A stretch of DNA of 44,961 nt from Carex sylvatica. Taxonomy: Eukaryota; Streptophyta; Magnoliopsida; Poales; Cyperaceae. Location of the stretch: assembly GCA_964058845.1 (NCBI GenBank), contig CAXKVR010000054.1:1-44961 (forward strand), written 5' to 3'. The notes below the pieces were generated by a model that saw nothing but the letters and a program-made list of their open reading frames with translations, was not told where the DNA came from and searched no databases. The position numbers were made by a program, and so were the translations under genes. The first letter of the stretch is position 1; each line of letters starts with the position of its first letter. This document shows, in pieces, positions 1-9,518 of the stretch.

Positions 1-891
1 AGTACTATTATTTTAAGATATCGGACTTAGGTAATTTTTTAATTTTCAATCTAGTACTGTTATTTTGCAAATAAACAAGAAATATGCTACTGGAGTGAGA
101 GAGACCAGGTCAAGTCTAAAGATTCATAGAGAGGAGTTTAAAGCACCTGATCTACAGAAGGATAAGAGCGGCCCGCGACCTTTACAATTTAATTACCTTC
201 TCATGATCAGTGTAGTCAAGATAGCTGAAAGCCTAGAAGAACAAAACAAAAATATAATCTCATTTAAGAAATTGACAATTAAAATACTAGACCTTGTATA
301 TGTATGAATAATAGATCAATTAATATCATCCTAAACTCTTGCAATAATTTTTTATTTACCCATCACTTACTTAATTCTAAATTATATCTAGTTAAATTAT
401 AATAACTCTTGATTAAATTCTATTTAAAAATAAATAAAAGACAAAATTACTCCTTTTCTTTTCTTTCTTTTGTAATAATGCTGTGACCACTTGGGAGAAA
501 ACACAAATTAGAAGTGAAATAGCAGACAATTAAAAACAGTTGACCATCAAAAAGTGAAATGAAGATGTAAGTAAACACAAATTAAAAACAGAAGTAAAGT
601 GAAACCTGGTAGGGCCAGGTTCAGCCACCCAATGTTGTTCCTATTTTTGTTGTTCATCCTTGCAAATATTTTTGTACCAGTAACCGCTGAGCGGTACCAT
701 CAGCAATGCTGTTGCCTCTCTTTGTTGGTCCTCCTCGGCAACACTTCCGTAACAGAAACCGTATACCAGCGGTACTAAGGACACTTACAAAGGTCAAAAG
801 CTTTGGAAATAAAAGCCTTACAAAGGTCAATCGTAACCTAACGAGACTGTCAAGAAAAATAAAAAAGCAAATAATCATAATCATAACGAAA
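1..891. repeat. Direct repeat copy 1 (~0.9 kb), cut by the window edge
   Basis: This segment aligns almost base for base with 2293-3187: the offset is 2292 at the left and 2296 after a 4-base indel near 310. Differences are scattered substitutions. Copy 1 reaches the first base of the window, so its true left edge is unknown. Homology stops sharply after the motif CATAACGAAAG. The segment contains a short stretch of higher GC (about 640-790) that is nearly identical in both copies. I recognise no protein in it on either strand. It may be intronic or transposon-internal sequence accompanying the neighbouring aspartokinase exon. Confidence 0.9.
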
Positions 892-982
892 GAATTAGTT
901 AGATTTGATTTAATCATAATGAAATTAAACTAGAAAAAATAATTAGTTAGATTATTGAAGTCAATTACCAGCATGCACGTAC

Positions 983-1075
983 CTTAGCTAGGAAGCCAAA
1001 TTGACCAAGCATTCTTGTGCTAACTATATCCAGCATTGTCACATTTGATTTCAGAACTATGCTTGCAAGTATGCT
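983..1075 (-). pseudogene. Isolated exon of plant aspartokinase (partial gene or captured fragment)
   Basis: On the minus strand a 93-base segment is framed by a good acceptor (TTCGCAG before 1075) and donor (GTACGTG after 983). It is open in phase 0 for exactly 31 codons. The peptide includes SILASIVLKSNV and then TMLDIVSTRMLGQFGFLAK. This matches the conserved start of the regulatory ACT-domain part of monofunctional plant aspartate kinases, the first enzyme of the aspartate-derived amino-acid pathway in plastids (ATP-dependent phosphorylation of aspartate). In the family this block follows the catalytic domain and precedes a VFSIFE-like segment. I found neither the following exon below 983 nor the catalytic-domain exons between 1075 and 3640, so this is not an intact gene. 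It lies between the two 0.9-kb direct repeats and about 2.5 kb inside a CACTA-type terminus. That setting suggests capture by a transposon or a broken gene copy. The exon itself has no stop or frameshift. The gene could continue beyond the left edge, because the strand runs leftward. Confidence 0.85.
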
Positions 1076-1925
1076 CTGCGAATATAGGAAATAAGGTCAA
1101 CTTTGGAATAATTAATGACCATGTATAATAACATTAGAAGAAAAATGAGACTGAAAATCAGGAATCAATTCAGAACAGAAAAACAAAATTTGAAGGTATT
1201 ATGGCACAAAAATTACAGAATTAAGAGGTATCTTGAACAAAAATTTGCAGCAATACAAAAAACTTGCAAAAAACTCAAAAAAAATATAATGTACACCTGA
1301 TAAGTTAGAATTACCATGCAAATTCTCAAACAAATATGATATACTAAACAAACCCAACAATCATGAATGAATTGCTCATTGACATGTTTGGGCAGTGTGG
1401 TGGTAAGCCCGAAGCTTTACAACAAGTTAGGTTGCATCCTTGGCAGCATTAACAGAAAGAACCAGTCACCGTCAATTTCCGAAAATTAATATACAAATTT
1501 TATGGCTCGGACATACCAAAACCTAACTAAGTACAACCAAATAAACCTATCAACATGAGTGAGGCTAGTATGCATAGTGCATATTGGTCCATACTACAGA
1601 TCAATATCTCCAAACAATCTATCTGAATTGTTCAAATGATCTCCATATGAAAATGAACTTGTAGGTCAAGATTAAACTATATAAAGAACATCATTTGGAA
1701 TTTCAGGAGAAAATCTTTGCACTCCATATGGAACTCTGAAGTGTAAGTATGTTAACTACTAATCATGAATTAACAAAGGTAAGAAATAACAAGAAAAACC
1801 TCGTAGAATAAGTAGAAATGGTTTATTCAATGAATCTAATCATCTTTTATCTGTGGAGTGTTAGGCATATATCATGAAGAAATCATACTGTGGGTGCGAC
1901 AAAAGATTTTTCCTCACATAAAGAT

Positions 1926-2078
1926 CCCTGAAACCTGTCAGAATGTAGAAACTTGCAGGAAAGCCCCTGAATTTTACCAGAATTCAGTACAAGAGTTCAA
2001 AACACACAAATAATCCTCTAAACCCTGTCAGAACACATAAATTTGCAGAAAAGTCACTAAAATTTACCAAAATTCTGT
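1926..2078. repeat. Degenerate ~90-bp tandem repeat, two units
   Basis: Unit 1 starts CCTGAAACCTGTCAGAA and ends near TTTTACCAGAATTC. Unit 2 starts CCTCTAAACCCTGTCAGAA at about 2015 and ends TTTACCAAAATTC. Both carry an AACTTGCAG or AATTTGCAG block in the same place. The period is about 89-90 bases. Confidence 0.65.
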
Positions 2079-2219
2079 TGTAACAGTCCCCAGTACTTAA
2101 TTTATTCTAAAAAGACCCTGGAAGTTGAGACAGATAAATTCAAAACTGTGCAGAATGCTGAAAGACAAACAACTTCACCTCAATTTCATAAAATTAGGTA
2201 GACTTAATCAATCGTAGAG

Positions 2220-2322
2220 CTTAGTCCGATATCTTACAAAATGTTTACCTAAGTGCAGTATTAAAAACTTGACTATGGGATAAGATGAATCTAGTACTGT
2301 TATTTTAAGATATCGGACTTAG
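2220..2322. repeat. 17-bp inverted repeat beside the start of direct repeat copy 2
   Basis: CTTAGTCCGATATCTTA at 2220-2236 is the exact reverse complement of 2306-2322. The right arm lies inside repeat copy 2 and also occurs in copy 1 near position 14. A short direct repeat (AATCTAGTACTGTTATTTT) also occurs at about 2288-2306 and 2340-2358. Confidence 0.8.
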
Positions 2323-3187
2323 GTAATTTTTTAATTTTGAATCTAGTACTGTTATTTTGCAAATAAACAAGAAATATGCTACTAGAGTGAGAGAGACCAG
2401 GTCAAGTCTAAAGAATCAGAGAGAGGAGTTTAAAGCACCTGAGCTACAGAAGGATAAGAGCGGCCCGCAACCTTTACAATTTAATTACCTTCTCAGGATC
2501 AGTGTAGTCAAGAAAACTGAAAGCCTAGAAGAACAAAACAAAAATATAATCTCATTTAAGAAATTAACAATTAAAACACTAGACCTTGTATCTGTATGAA
2601 TAATAGATCCATCTGTTAATATCATCCTTAATTCTTGCAATAATATTTTATTTATCCATCACTTAATCAATTCTAAATTATATCTAGTTAAATTATAATA
2701 ACTCTTGATTAAATTCTAATTAAAAATAAATAAAAGACAAAATTACTCCTTTTCTTTTCTTTCTTTTGTAATAATGCTATGACCACTTGGGAGAAAACAC
2801 AAATTAGAAGTGAAATAGCAGACAATTAAAAACAGTTGACCATGAAAAAGTGAAATGAAGATGTAAGTAAACACAAATTAAAAACAGAAGTAAAGTGAAA
2901 ACTGGTAGCGCCAGGTTCAGCCGCCCAATGTTGTTCCTATTTTTGTTGTTCATCCTTGCAAATATTTTTGTACCAGTAACCGCTGAGCGGTACCATCAGC
3001 AATGCTGTTGCCTCTCTTTGTTGGTCCTCCTCGGCAACACTTCCGTAACAGAAACCGTATACCAGCAGTACTAAGGACACTTACAAAGGTCAAAAGCTTT
3101 GGAAATAAAAGCCTTACAAAGGTCAATCATAACCTAACAAGACTGTCAAGAAAAATAAAAAAGCAAATAATCATAATCATAACGAAA
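2293..3187. repeat. Direct repeat copy 2 (~0.9 kb)
   Basis: This is the second copy of 1-891, with one 4-base insertion near 2608 and scattered substitutions. Homology ends at the same internal point (after CATAACGAAAG). It is followed by an unrelated segment carrying two copies of AGAAAACATGCTAGA, at 3187 and 3233. I see no LTR hallmarks at the inner edges (no primer-binding site after copy 1, no polypurine tract before copy 2), so I read it as a duplication rather than a pair of LTRs. Confidence 0.9.
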
Positions 3188-3479
3188 GAAAACATGCTAG
3201 ACAATGTATTTACCATGACAGCCCCCCTACTAAGAAAACATGCTAGAAAATGTCAGTGGGTACTGTCAGTTATAACACCAATAAGCGGCTAAATTGGAGG
3301 TGCAACCAGTTAACAATCAAACAAAAATAATGAATGAAATTGAAACAATTACGGACCTATGACACGAAGGTGATGGAAGGATTGAAGAAAGGCAACAGAG
3401 AATATGCCTACTAGGAAGTGTCACGGCACGTCAATTTGGGAAAAACTTACCAATCGGAGGATCCACTAAGATCTGGAGC

Positions 3480-3554
3480 ATCTGGTGGCATTTTTACTCA
3501 GCGCCGGCCGATTAGAGTTGTTTAGCGCCGGCATATCTAAGTTTTCTTGTAGTG
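3480..3554 (-). mobile_element. Terminus of a CACTA (En/Spm-type) transposon
   Basis: Read on the minus strand from 3554, the sequence starts CACTACAAGAAAACTT, the classic terminal inverted repeat of plant CACTA elements. Two copies of the GC-rich subterminal motif GCCGGCGCTAA or GCCGGCGCTGA follow within 75 bases (near 3523-3534 and 3499-3508). The element body therefore lies to the left of 3554. The 3-base target duplication on this side would be ACA (3555-3557). No opposite terminus and no transposase are visible, so the left boundary is either outside the window or lost. Confidence 0.8.
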
Positions 3555-3644
3555 ACAGTCCTGAGAAACAAAGGTGACAGGTCCTTATTGTACCAATTAG
3601 AAGCGGAGCAGTAAACAACGTTGAAAAGGGAAGATCGTGCCTAC

Positions 3645-3762
3645 CTGAATTACTAAATGGCAACAAACGGAGTTGCGAGTTGATCGGAGGCAGGGGAGAA
3701 AGGCGTGGCTGGACGGAGGAGAAAGTCGTGGTGCGTGGCTTGAGGCGGAGAGGGTTTTGCAT
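3645..3762 (-). pseudogene. First-exon-like segment with plastid-transit-like peptide, unidentified
   Basis: On the minus strand an ATG at 3762 opens a 39-codon reading frame that reaches a consensus donor (TTCAG before GTAGGC) at 3645. The frame is open further into the putative intron. The peptide begins MQNPLRLKPRTTTFSSVQPR and is rich in Ser, Thr, Pro and Arg with no acidic residue, as in chloroplast transit peptides. Just upstream on that strand lies a run of AACCCTAA-type telo-boxes, common in plant 5' leaders. The segment is far more GC-rich than its surroundings. Aspartokinase is a plastid enzyme, so this could be exon 1 of the same broken gene as 983-1075, with a CACTA end (3554) inside its first intron. 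It could equally be a fragment of another gene carried by a transposon. I recognise no family from the peptide itself. Confidence 0.4.
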
Positions 3763-3772
3763 CTGGTGCCGG

Positions 3773-3810
3773 AGGGTTAGGGTTAGGGTTTGGGTTTGGG
3801 TCGGGAGGCG
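3773..3810 (-). promoter_or_regulatory. Telo-box-like run upstream of the exon-like segment
   Basis: The plus strand reads AGGGTTAGGGTTAGGG followed by TTTGGG repeats. On the minus strand this is AACCCTAACCCT just upstream of the ATG at 3762. Such motifs occur in 5' leaders and promoters of plant housekeeping genes. A short interstitial telomere-like tract is the alternative reading. Confidence 0.4.
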
Positions 3811-3830
3811 TTCTTAGCTGGCGGTCTTAC

Positions 3831-3924
3831 ACCGACGGGTTACAAAGTGCTCCGACGGGTGGAAAATTATAGTGTTTATAAAGAGCTCCGACGGGTGAAA
3901 TTTTAAGCTACAAAGAGCCGTTGG
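3831..3924. repeat. Array of CCGACGGGT repeats, CACTA-subterminal-like
   Basis: CCGACGGGT occurs at 3832-3840, 3852-3860 and 3888-3896. The spacers also resemble each other (TTACAAAGTGCT, TTTATAAAGAGCT, CTACAAAGAGC), and a decayed fourth unit (GCCGTTGG) lies at 3917-3924. GC-rich direct repeats spaced by tens of bases are typical of CACTA subterminal regions. The motif differs from the GCCGGCGCT motif inside 3554, so a second element may be involved. Confidence 0.5.
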
Positions 3925-4439
3925 AAAAAGATGTCGGAGATACGGAGATACCGAATTAATGAAAAAGATTTGAGAAAATCTTGAGAAAATCTCGTGAACT
4001 TGGAGAAGAAGAAAGGGGCGATTTACTCAGAAGAGAAGAGGTAGAAATTATGAGTGAAGATGGAATCGAGACAGAAAAAGGAAGGAGTTGGGTTCAGGGT
4101 TTAAGAATAATTTAATTGATATTCTATTTGTTAGGGCCAATATAATATGTAAATATAAAAGAATAATTTATATGAGATATATATTTCATTTGTTCTAGAC
4201 GTTTCTCCACGTGACAATTGATTTATTAATTTCACTTGGTCAAAAATAAGAAAAATCTCAGTATTTATTTGCAAGTTAAAGCTGTGTAGTACAAATTATT
4301 AACATGCATTAATGCTCTTAGAAGATCAATTAAGGTATTGTTTCAGACGATAGGAATTATTAAATGAAATCTTTTATAGTTTGCCTCTTTGGATTTTGTA
4401 TAATACAACAAATAGGTAATCTAGGGTAACGATTAGTCA
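3925..4439. other. Intergenic, nothing recognised
   Basis: Purine-rich sequence to about 4100, then AT-rich DNA. No coding segment, terminal inverted repeat or RNA gene is seen. Confidence 0.5.
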
Positions 4440-5165
4440 CCTATATATATATGGATCTCTATATATACATATGTCATCTATATATTAATTCCTAATATGA
4501 AATAATAACATTTATTTTTTGTAATACTCTTCTCAGAACGACTAAATCCATGGAAAATTCAGCTTCAGTAAAATATATGAAATTAAGTCTCACACCATTT
4601 CAAATTGTACTACTTACAGTTACAGGTGGAGTATCTGAAACTTGAACAATTTGTTTCCTCGTGTGTGTGTGTTTTTTTTTTTAATGCTTGTTATACTATT
4701 AAGTTGAATTAATATACTCCTCAATCGCCTGTATTTCATACATTAGAATTGAAGAGAGATGGAACAACATCAGTATTTTCAAAACAAGTTATAAAAAGAG
4801 ACGATTCTATTGCAGTACAAAATTAAGCATCTTATTTTGAAGATGAAGTGTGGCAAAATGCATAAATCTCAATCATTATCTCGTTTTATTTGTTTTTACC
4901 ATTTTAATATTGTTCCTTATTTGAGATCATAACCCGCACTAAATTTTTTTTGGTGGGTTCTTTATGTAAATGTTACCAGCCTGTAGGCACTATACAACTG
5001 CTGCTCCATCTCATAAATCAAGTGAAAAACATATATATATCACCAATCATTCAATAATAAAACAAAAATTAAAATTCAAACAGATGCCTAATGTGAAGAC
5101 CCAAAATAAAATTCCAGTAAAAGCTACATTTGGACTTCACTCCGCAAATTTATAAATATGAAAAG
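4440..5165. repeat. Diverged intergenic segment, copy I of three
   Basis: Blocks shared with 15440-16045 include GTAATACTCTTCTCA, a CAGTAAAATA block followed by a TTCAAATT block, ACCAGYCTGTAG and GCACTATAC, and the closing block GACTTCACTCC (copy III: GACTTGCACTCC). Blocks shared with 12880-13165 include CATCTTATTTTGAAGATGAA and GAGATCATAACCCGCACTAA. The order of blocks is the same in all copies. No coding content is seen. Confidence 0.6.
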
Positions 5166-5185
5166 GAAAACTTATTGATTGCTCA

Positions 5186-5345
5186 TAGGGGTGAAAACGA
5201 AGCGGATACGGAGCGGATAATGCTGATATCATATCAACATCAGTCTTTCAATGAACGGATACAAATAGTAAACGGATATATCAAAATTCAAAATCAAATC
5301 TGCCTTAAACAGATATAGAATGAATAGTCCACGGATACGAAAGGA
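5186..5345 (+). mobile_element. hAT-like MITE fragment with GGATAC-rich subterminal sequence
   Basis: TAGGGGTGAAAACG at 5186 resembles the 5' terminus of the element at 9644-10127 (TAGGGGTGTAAAC). It is followed by repeated CGGATACG and CGGATA motifs. No matching right terminus or target duplication was found, so this is a decayed or truncated copy. Confidence 0.5.
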
Positions 5346-5856
5346 ATAATTATCAGATAATATATAAATTTCAAAATAAAAATGGGAATTTACAAAATTC
5401 AAATTTAGCATGAAGTCTTGATACAATATATAAAAAGAATTAATCTATTTGGAGTACTCGGCGGTTGATAGATCTTCATATGAATCACAAAAAAATATTA
5501 TAGCGAATACGTGAATGTGTGAATTTTTGCGATTTATATAATTACGTATTTTTCTTATATCTTGAAATTACGTAGGCTGTATAATATTAAATTTAATTAA
5601 AAATGCTTTGAGAAGCGAGAGGCTTGGTGGGTTAAGATTTGGTTCCGAATAGTCTGTCTCTAGAAATAGAAATACATATATTACTCATCTCGCATAATTT
5701 CATAACATCGACCCTTCTGAAGCATTTCTAGTCTGATTGTCTTGTGAATATAGATAGATGAAGTATACTAGAAACTTGTTAATTCAAAAAGAACATGCCT
5801 ACTATTTTCTGAATATCATATTTTATTGTAAAATCTATGTCATATTCTACACAGAC
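5346..5856. other. Intergenic, nothing recognised
   Basis: AT-rich sequence without recognisable genes or element ends. Confidence 0.5.
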
Positions 5857-5963
5857 AATTCTCAAAGCAGACCCCTACAGGCACCCCGGGCACATGCAAG
5901 TGCTAAATTCGGACTCCTTTTTTTTTTTATTTGGCACGATTCTCAAAGCAGACCCCTACAGGC
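5857..5963. repeat. Direct repeat of a MITE core motif
   Basis: ATTCTCAAAGCAGACCCCTA continuing CAGGC occurs at about 5858-5883 and 5939-5963. The second copy is preceded by TTTGGCACG. The string resembles the core of the MULE-type MITEs at 36210-36419 and 33136-33306 (GCACGAATCTCAAAGC, ACCCCTACA), so this is probably a deleted and duplicated remnant of that family. Confidence 0.55.
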
Positions 5964-6487
5964 TACAGGTACCTGGGGGACACGAAACTGCTATTTCCCT
6001 TGCAAATTTTTTTTATCATCATTTGACTTCATTTAATTTGCTTTCAATTAAATTTTGAAAAGAGAGTATCATGTCTTATAGAAAGCACGTGGCATAATTT
6101 AATTATGATAAGTTTTGTGCAAGTCCCTTTTTTTTTTTTCGTGTAACGTACCATTAAATCATTAATTAAAGTATTATACAATTTCAGTAACTTTTAACAG
6201 TGAAACATCAAACAAAAATAATAGTGTCAATTCAGATTATCAATTATTTCGAACTACTACTCTGTGTTTCAGTGAGCAACTAGAGACAATTTTTTTTTTT
6301 TTTTTTTTTAAATTAGCATACTATTTTATTAATTATTTTCAATCTTTAGGTTAACAACTATTCTTACTAATTCGGACTTTCATTCAAATGATCCTAAAAT
6401 AAGTCAGGTTTCTAATGAAATATTAATACGTAGTATGAAACTAAAGTAATGCAAAATGTCAAACTGCATATCAAAATGACACTATTA
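5964..6487. other. Intergenic, poly-T tracts only
   Basis: No gene or bounded element is seen. A long T tract lies at about 6291-6309. Confidence 0.5.
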
Positions 6488-6562
6488 TTTTTGCCTGACG
6501 ACTGCATTGCGAAAATTCGATTCTCTTTTGCCTGACGACTGCATTGCGAAATTCGATTTACT
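6488..6562. repeat. Two-copy tandem repeat, ~39-40-bp unit
   Basis: TTTTGCCTGACGACTGCATT continuing GCGAAA and TTCGATT occurs twice in immediate succession. The copies differ by one A in the A run. Confidence 0.85.
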
Positions 6563-7058
6563 TCATTCATTCAGGTAATTCTTTCATTGCTAGGGTTTTA
6601 ATTTCGGTTTTTTTTTTCCTTTTCTGAAAAGAACTGTTCTTTGTGTTGTCAGTGGAAAGAAAGAGGTTTTGTTTTAGAGATTTGAACCCTTGCGACAACC
6701 AAATGTGGTTGGTTTTTTAGCAGATTTAGTGAGATTTGTAGGAATTATGGGGAATGAATTTAATCTTTACCTTTATTCCGATCGAAATTTTAATAGGAAC
6801 TGTGTTATATATGCAGTATTATCATTAATATTGAAAATTTTCACGATTCGTAACTCATAGGAGAGATCTTGCTAAGTTGGAAGGTAGAAATAATATATTT
6901 TTTTTATATTGATTGATCACAGAAAAGATGCATGCATAACAAACCGACCAACATGCCTAGTGATGTACCCTTTCCAAATCAGGCACAGAAGTAAGGCATT
7001 TTTGGGATATTAATTTGAGGGTTTGCATTGCTTAAAACTTTCAAATTTGAAAATAAAT
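6563..7058. other. Intergenic, nothing recognised
   Basis: AT-rich sequence with no coding segment or element ends visible. Confidence 0.5.
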
Positions 7059-7215
7059 TGAACTTTGAAAAAACTTTGAAATTTGAAAAAACTTTGAAAT
7101 TTAAAAAAACTTTGAAATTTGAATAAAAAATTGAAAATTGAATAAAAAATCATTTTATTTCTCTCATTGAGCCGAGTCGAGTTTGAGCCGAACCTTAATA
7201 ATTAACAGCCCTAAT
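7059..7215. repeat. 18-bp minisatellite beside a hAT-like terminal remnant
   Basis: AAACTTTGAAATTTGAAA is repeated about three and a half times (7059-7132) with small changes. It is followed by GAGCCGAGTCGAGTTTGAGC and ends near AACAGCCCTAA. The GAGCCGAG motif and the ACAGCCCTA end resemble the right part of the hAT-like element around 31581-32116, so a decayed copy is likely. Confidence 0.5.
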
Positions 7216-8874
7216 TGCCATGCTATATCAAACTTCCCAAACGGATAAAATTAAACCTAATTATGATCTGAAGTGTACACTTTATTGATATAATAAAAAG
7301 GATATAAGAACTAGATTGATGGTTGGATTCAAATATATAAATTAATTTATACACTAAATTCATAATTTCTACTTATACTAGTTTTTCAACAATCAAGGTT
7401 CAATATAATTTTAGAAAATAACTATAGAAATTGAACCTTTATTTTAGTCCGATAGATATTGACTACAATAATTTGGTTTAAAGGATAGGATTAAAAAAAA
7501 AAAAGACTATTTCCGTAGATATAATTATCACCGAACGGGATTATTTTTGTGGATATCAATAGTAATAATCCATTATATCCATCCTTTTAATACAATTGTC
7601 TTGTAGTATATATCTCAATTGGACTAGTCTGTCTCTGTAATTTGCAACTCTTTTCGAGAAAAGTAGCTAATGTAACTAGGGTGTACACTATTACCCTAAT
7701 TATAAATAATTAAGTAAAAATAGTTAATGGATTTTTTTTACTTTCTTTTTAAATAAGGAATTTTCATGTCTATCTGTTCACCCAGATTTTATTTGCACCA
7801 ACTTACTTTTGAACTTTCAAAAAGAAAAGAAAATATCTCTCATTCCATCAACATGCTACACCGGGATTAGTTCCCTCTGAACTAGCTATCAATGGTCTAA
7901 TTTTCCCCTAACTCAAATCAATATACCAATAATAGAGCTCCTTTGTAAAAGTGTATGCACTTATTTAATTTTCTTTAAAAAAAGTTTCAAGCTAATATCT
8001 TCATTTGAGGAAACTCCCGTCAAACTATTTTATGCACAATTAGATGTCTTTGAGATTTGTAGCATATTGAAATAAACAGTCCTTATCTCATTCTATTAGA
8101 TGCCTGCATGCTTCAATATATCTGAATTCTTATGGTTTAGATCCAACTAATTGATCAACTGGTTCAACCTAACAGTTAAATTTATCTGACTCGACTATTC
8201 TGAGTGCTCCCAAATTGACTGAATTATATTAAAGCATTTGATAACTTTAATAATGATATGTGTGTGACTACTGGAAATAAATTTTGGCTTGAGAATAAGT
8301 TTTATCATTGAAGAGGAATGAAAGGTTCTTATATATTTTGAATCATTTTTGGGTACTAATGTAAAAGAACTGGTTTTAATATATATGTTACTTTTTGCTT
8401 TTTGACGATGCTGAAAGAGCTTACCATGTAAGTATCAAGTGGGAACTGTCCGAATTTTTTTGAAAATCTTAGTATATTAATTACTGTTGCTATAACAATT
8501 AACAAGAATCATGAAATTAATTAATTGTTTCAGATAATAGTCGAATAATTAATCCAGGCCGTAGAAAATCGTTATTTGATGTTTCAGGTAATAAGCAATG
8601 TTTTTTGGAAATATAGGCGATGCATATGTAATAGTATGCTACATTGATCCATGTGAGATTCGTGTTAGTGTAAATCATTGCCGTTTTGTCAGATAATTGA
8701 TATTGTGGATTATAAATTTATAATATAATATATACGTGAACCATGAAAGCAAATTCGGAGCTCTTTATTGAGAATCAGAGAGGGTAAAAATAAAATAAAT
8801 ATTTATTTTATAATTTTATTTCACACGGGGACAAAATAATTTTAATTTTTTAGGGAGACTATTGTACTGATATT
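7216..8874. other. Intergenic, nothing recognised
   Basis: About 1.7 kb of AT-rich DNA. I found no exon-like segment, tRNA, terminal inverted repeat pair or strong tandem array. Confidence 0.5.
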
Positions 8875-8984
8875 GGTATGTGCTATGGACTTGTATTCTC
8901 GTTTTGAAAATCTTAACGGTTTGTGCTATGAATTTATATTCTCGTTTTGAAAGTCTTAATGGTATGTGCTATGGACTTATATTT
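8875..8984. repeat. 43-bp tandem repeat, 2.5 units
   Basis: Units start at 8875, 8918 and 8961. Each begins GGTATGTGCTATGGACTT or a close variant, and the two complete units continue TATTCTCGTTTTGAAA. The period is exactly 43. Confidence 0.9.
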
Positions 8985-9095
8985 ATTTATTTGATCTGAA
9001 AATTCTGGACCATTCAAAATATTCTAAAAATATAAACAAAGTACCGTAGCCTCACTCTTATTTTTTTTTAAATATAAACAAATTTAAAGGACAGA

Positions 9096-9121
9096 ATATA
9101 TATATATATATATATATATAT
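9096..9121. repeat. (TA)n microsatellite
   Basis: Uninterrupted alternating A and T. Confidence 0.95.
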
Positions 9122-9518
9122 TTTAAATTTGTAAGGGGACTTGGTCTTAGTCTCTCTTGCGCTCTATCCTTGTTCACAAGTAGGAAGCACTTCATTCATA
9201 TATCGAATACATGATATTAAATTTATAGACCAAAATGCAAAGAAAAAAGAGCAATGTATAATTGTAGATTAAAGGAAAGAAAAGACCGAACCAATGCTAG
9301 CTTTACCCAACAATTACTATTTTAAGTGAAGAATCTCGTATGAACTCTTTTCTTGGATCTGATCGACTTGGCAGTTTTTAAAAGAGCTAGGTATTATAAA
9401 ATAAGAAAAAATATTATATGGGTTTTGAGTAGATCAAGGAATGATATTCTCGCTCCACTTTCTTGGAATAATAATCATTAATTATTTTTTAAATTTTAAA
9501 ATAAAATTAATAATTGCG

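Larger units (their letters stand above)
892..2292. other. Spacer between the direct repeats
   Basis: Apart from the aspartokinase exon and the ~90-base tandem repeat at 1926-2078, this is AT-rich sequence with no recognisable coding segment. Together with 1-891 it could be one 2.29-kb unit of a tandem duplication whose second unit is truncated at 3187. Confidence 0.5.

Noticed and set aside
65..307. Paired 80-codon frames in both direct repeats (also 2357-2599)
   Set aside because: Both are open simply because the copies are nearly identical. No protein family is recognisable and the differences do not look biased to synonymous sites by eye.
1..3187. The 0.9-kb direct repeats as LTRs of a retrotransposon
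   Set aside because: No TG...CA boundaries, primer-binding site, polypurine tract or gag/pol sequence, and the spacer carries a host aspartokinase exon.
3773..3810. Interstitial telomere array
   Set aside because: Only a few units with mixed TTAGGG and TTTGGG forms, placed directly upstream of a start codon on the other strand. A telo-box leader fits better.
6488..7132. CRISPR-like repeats
   Set aside because: These are simple tandem minisatellites with no unique spacers, in a plant nuclear context.
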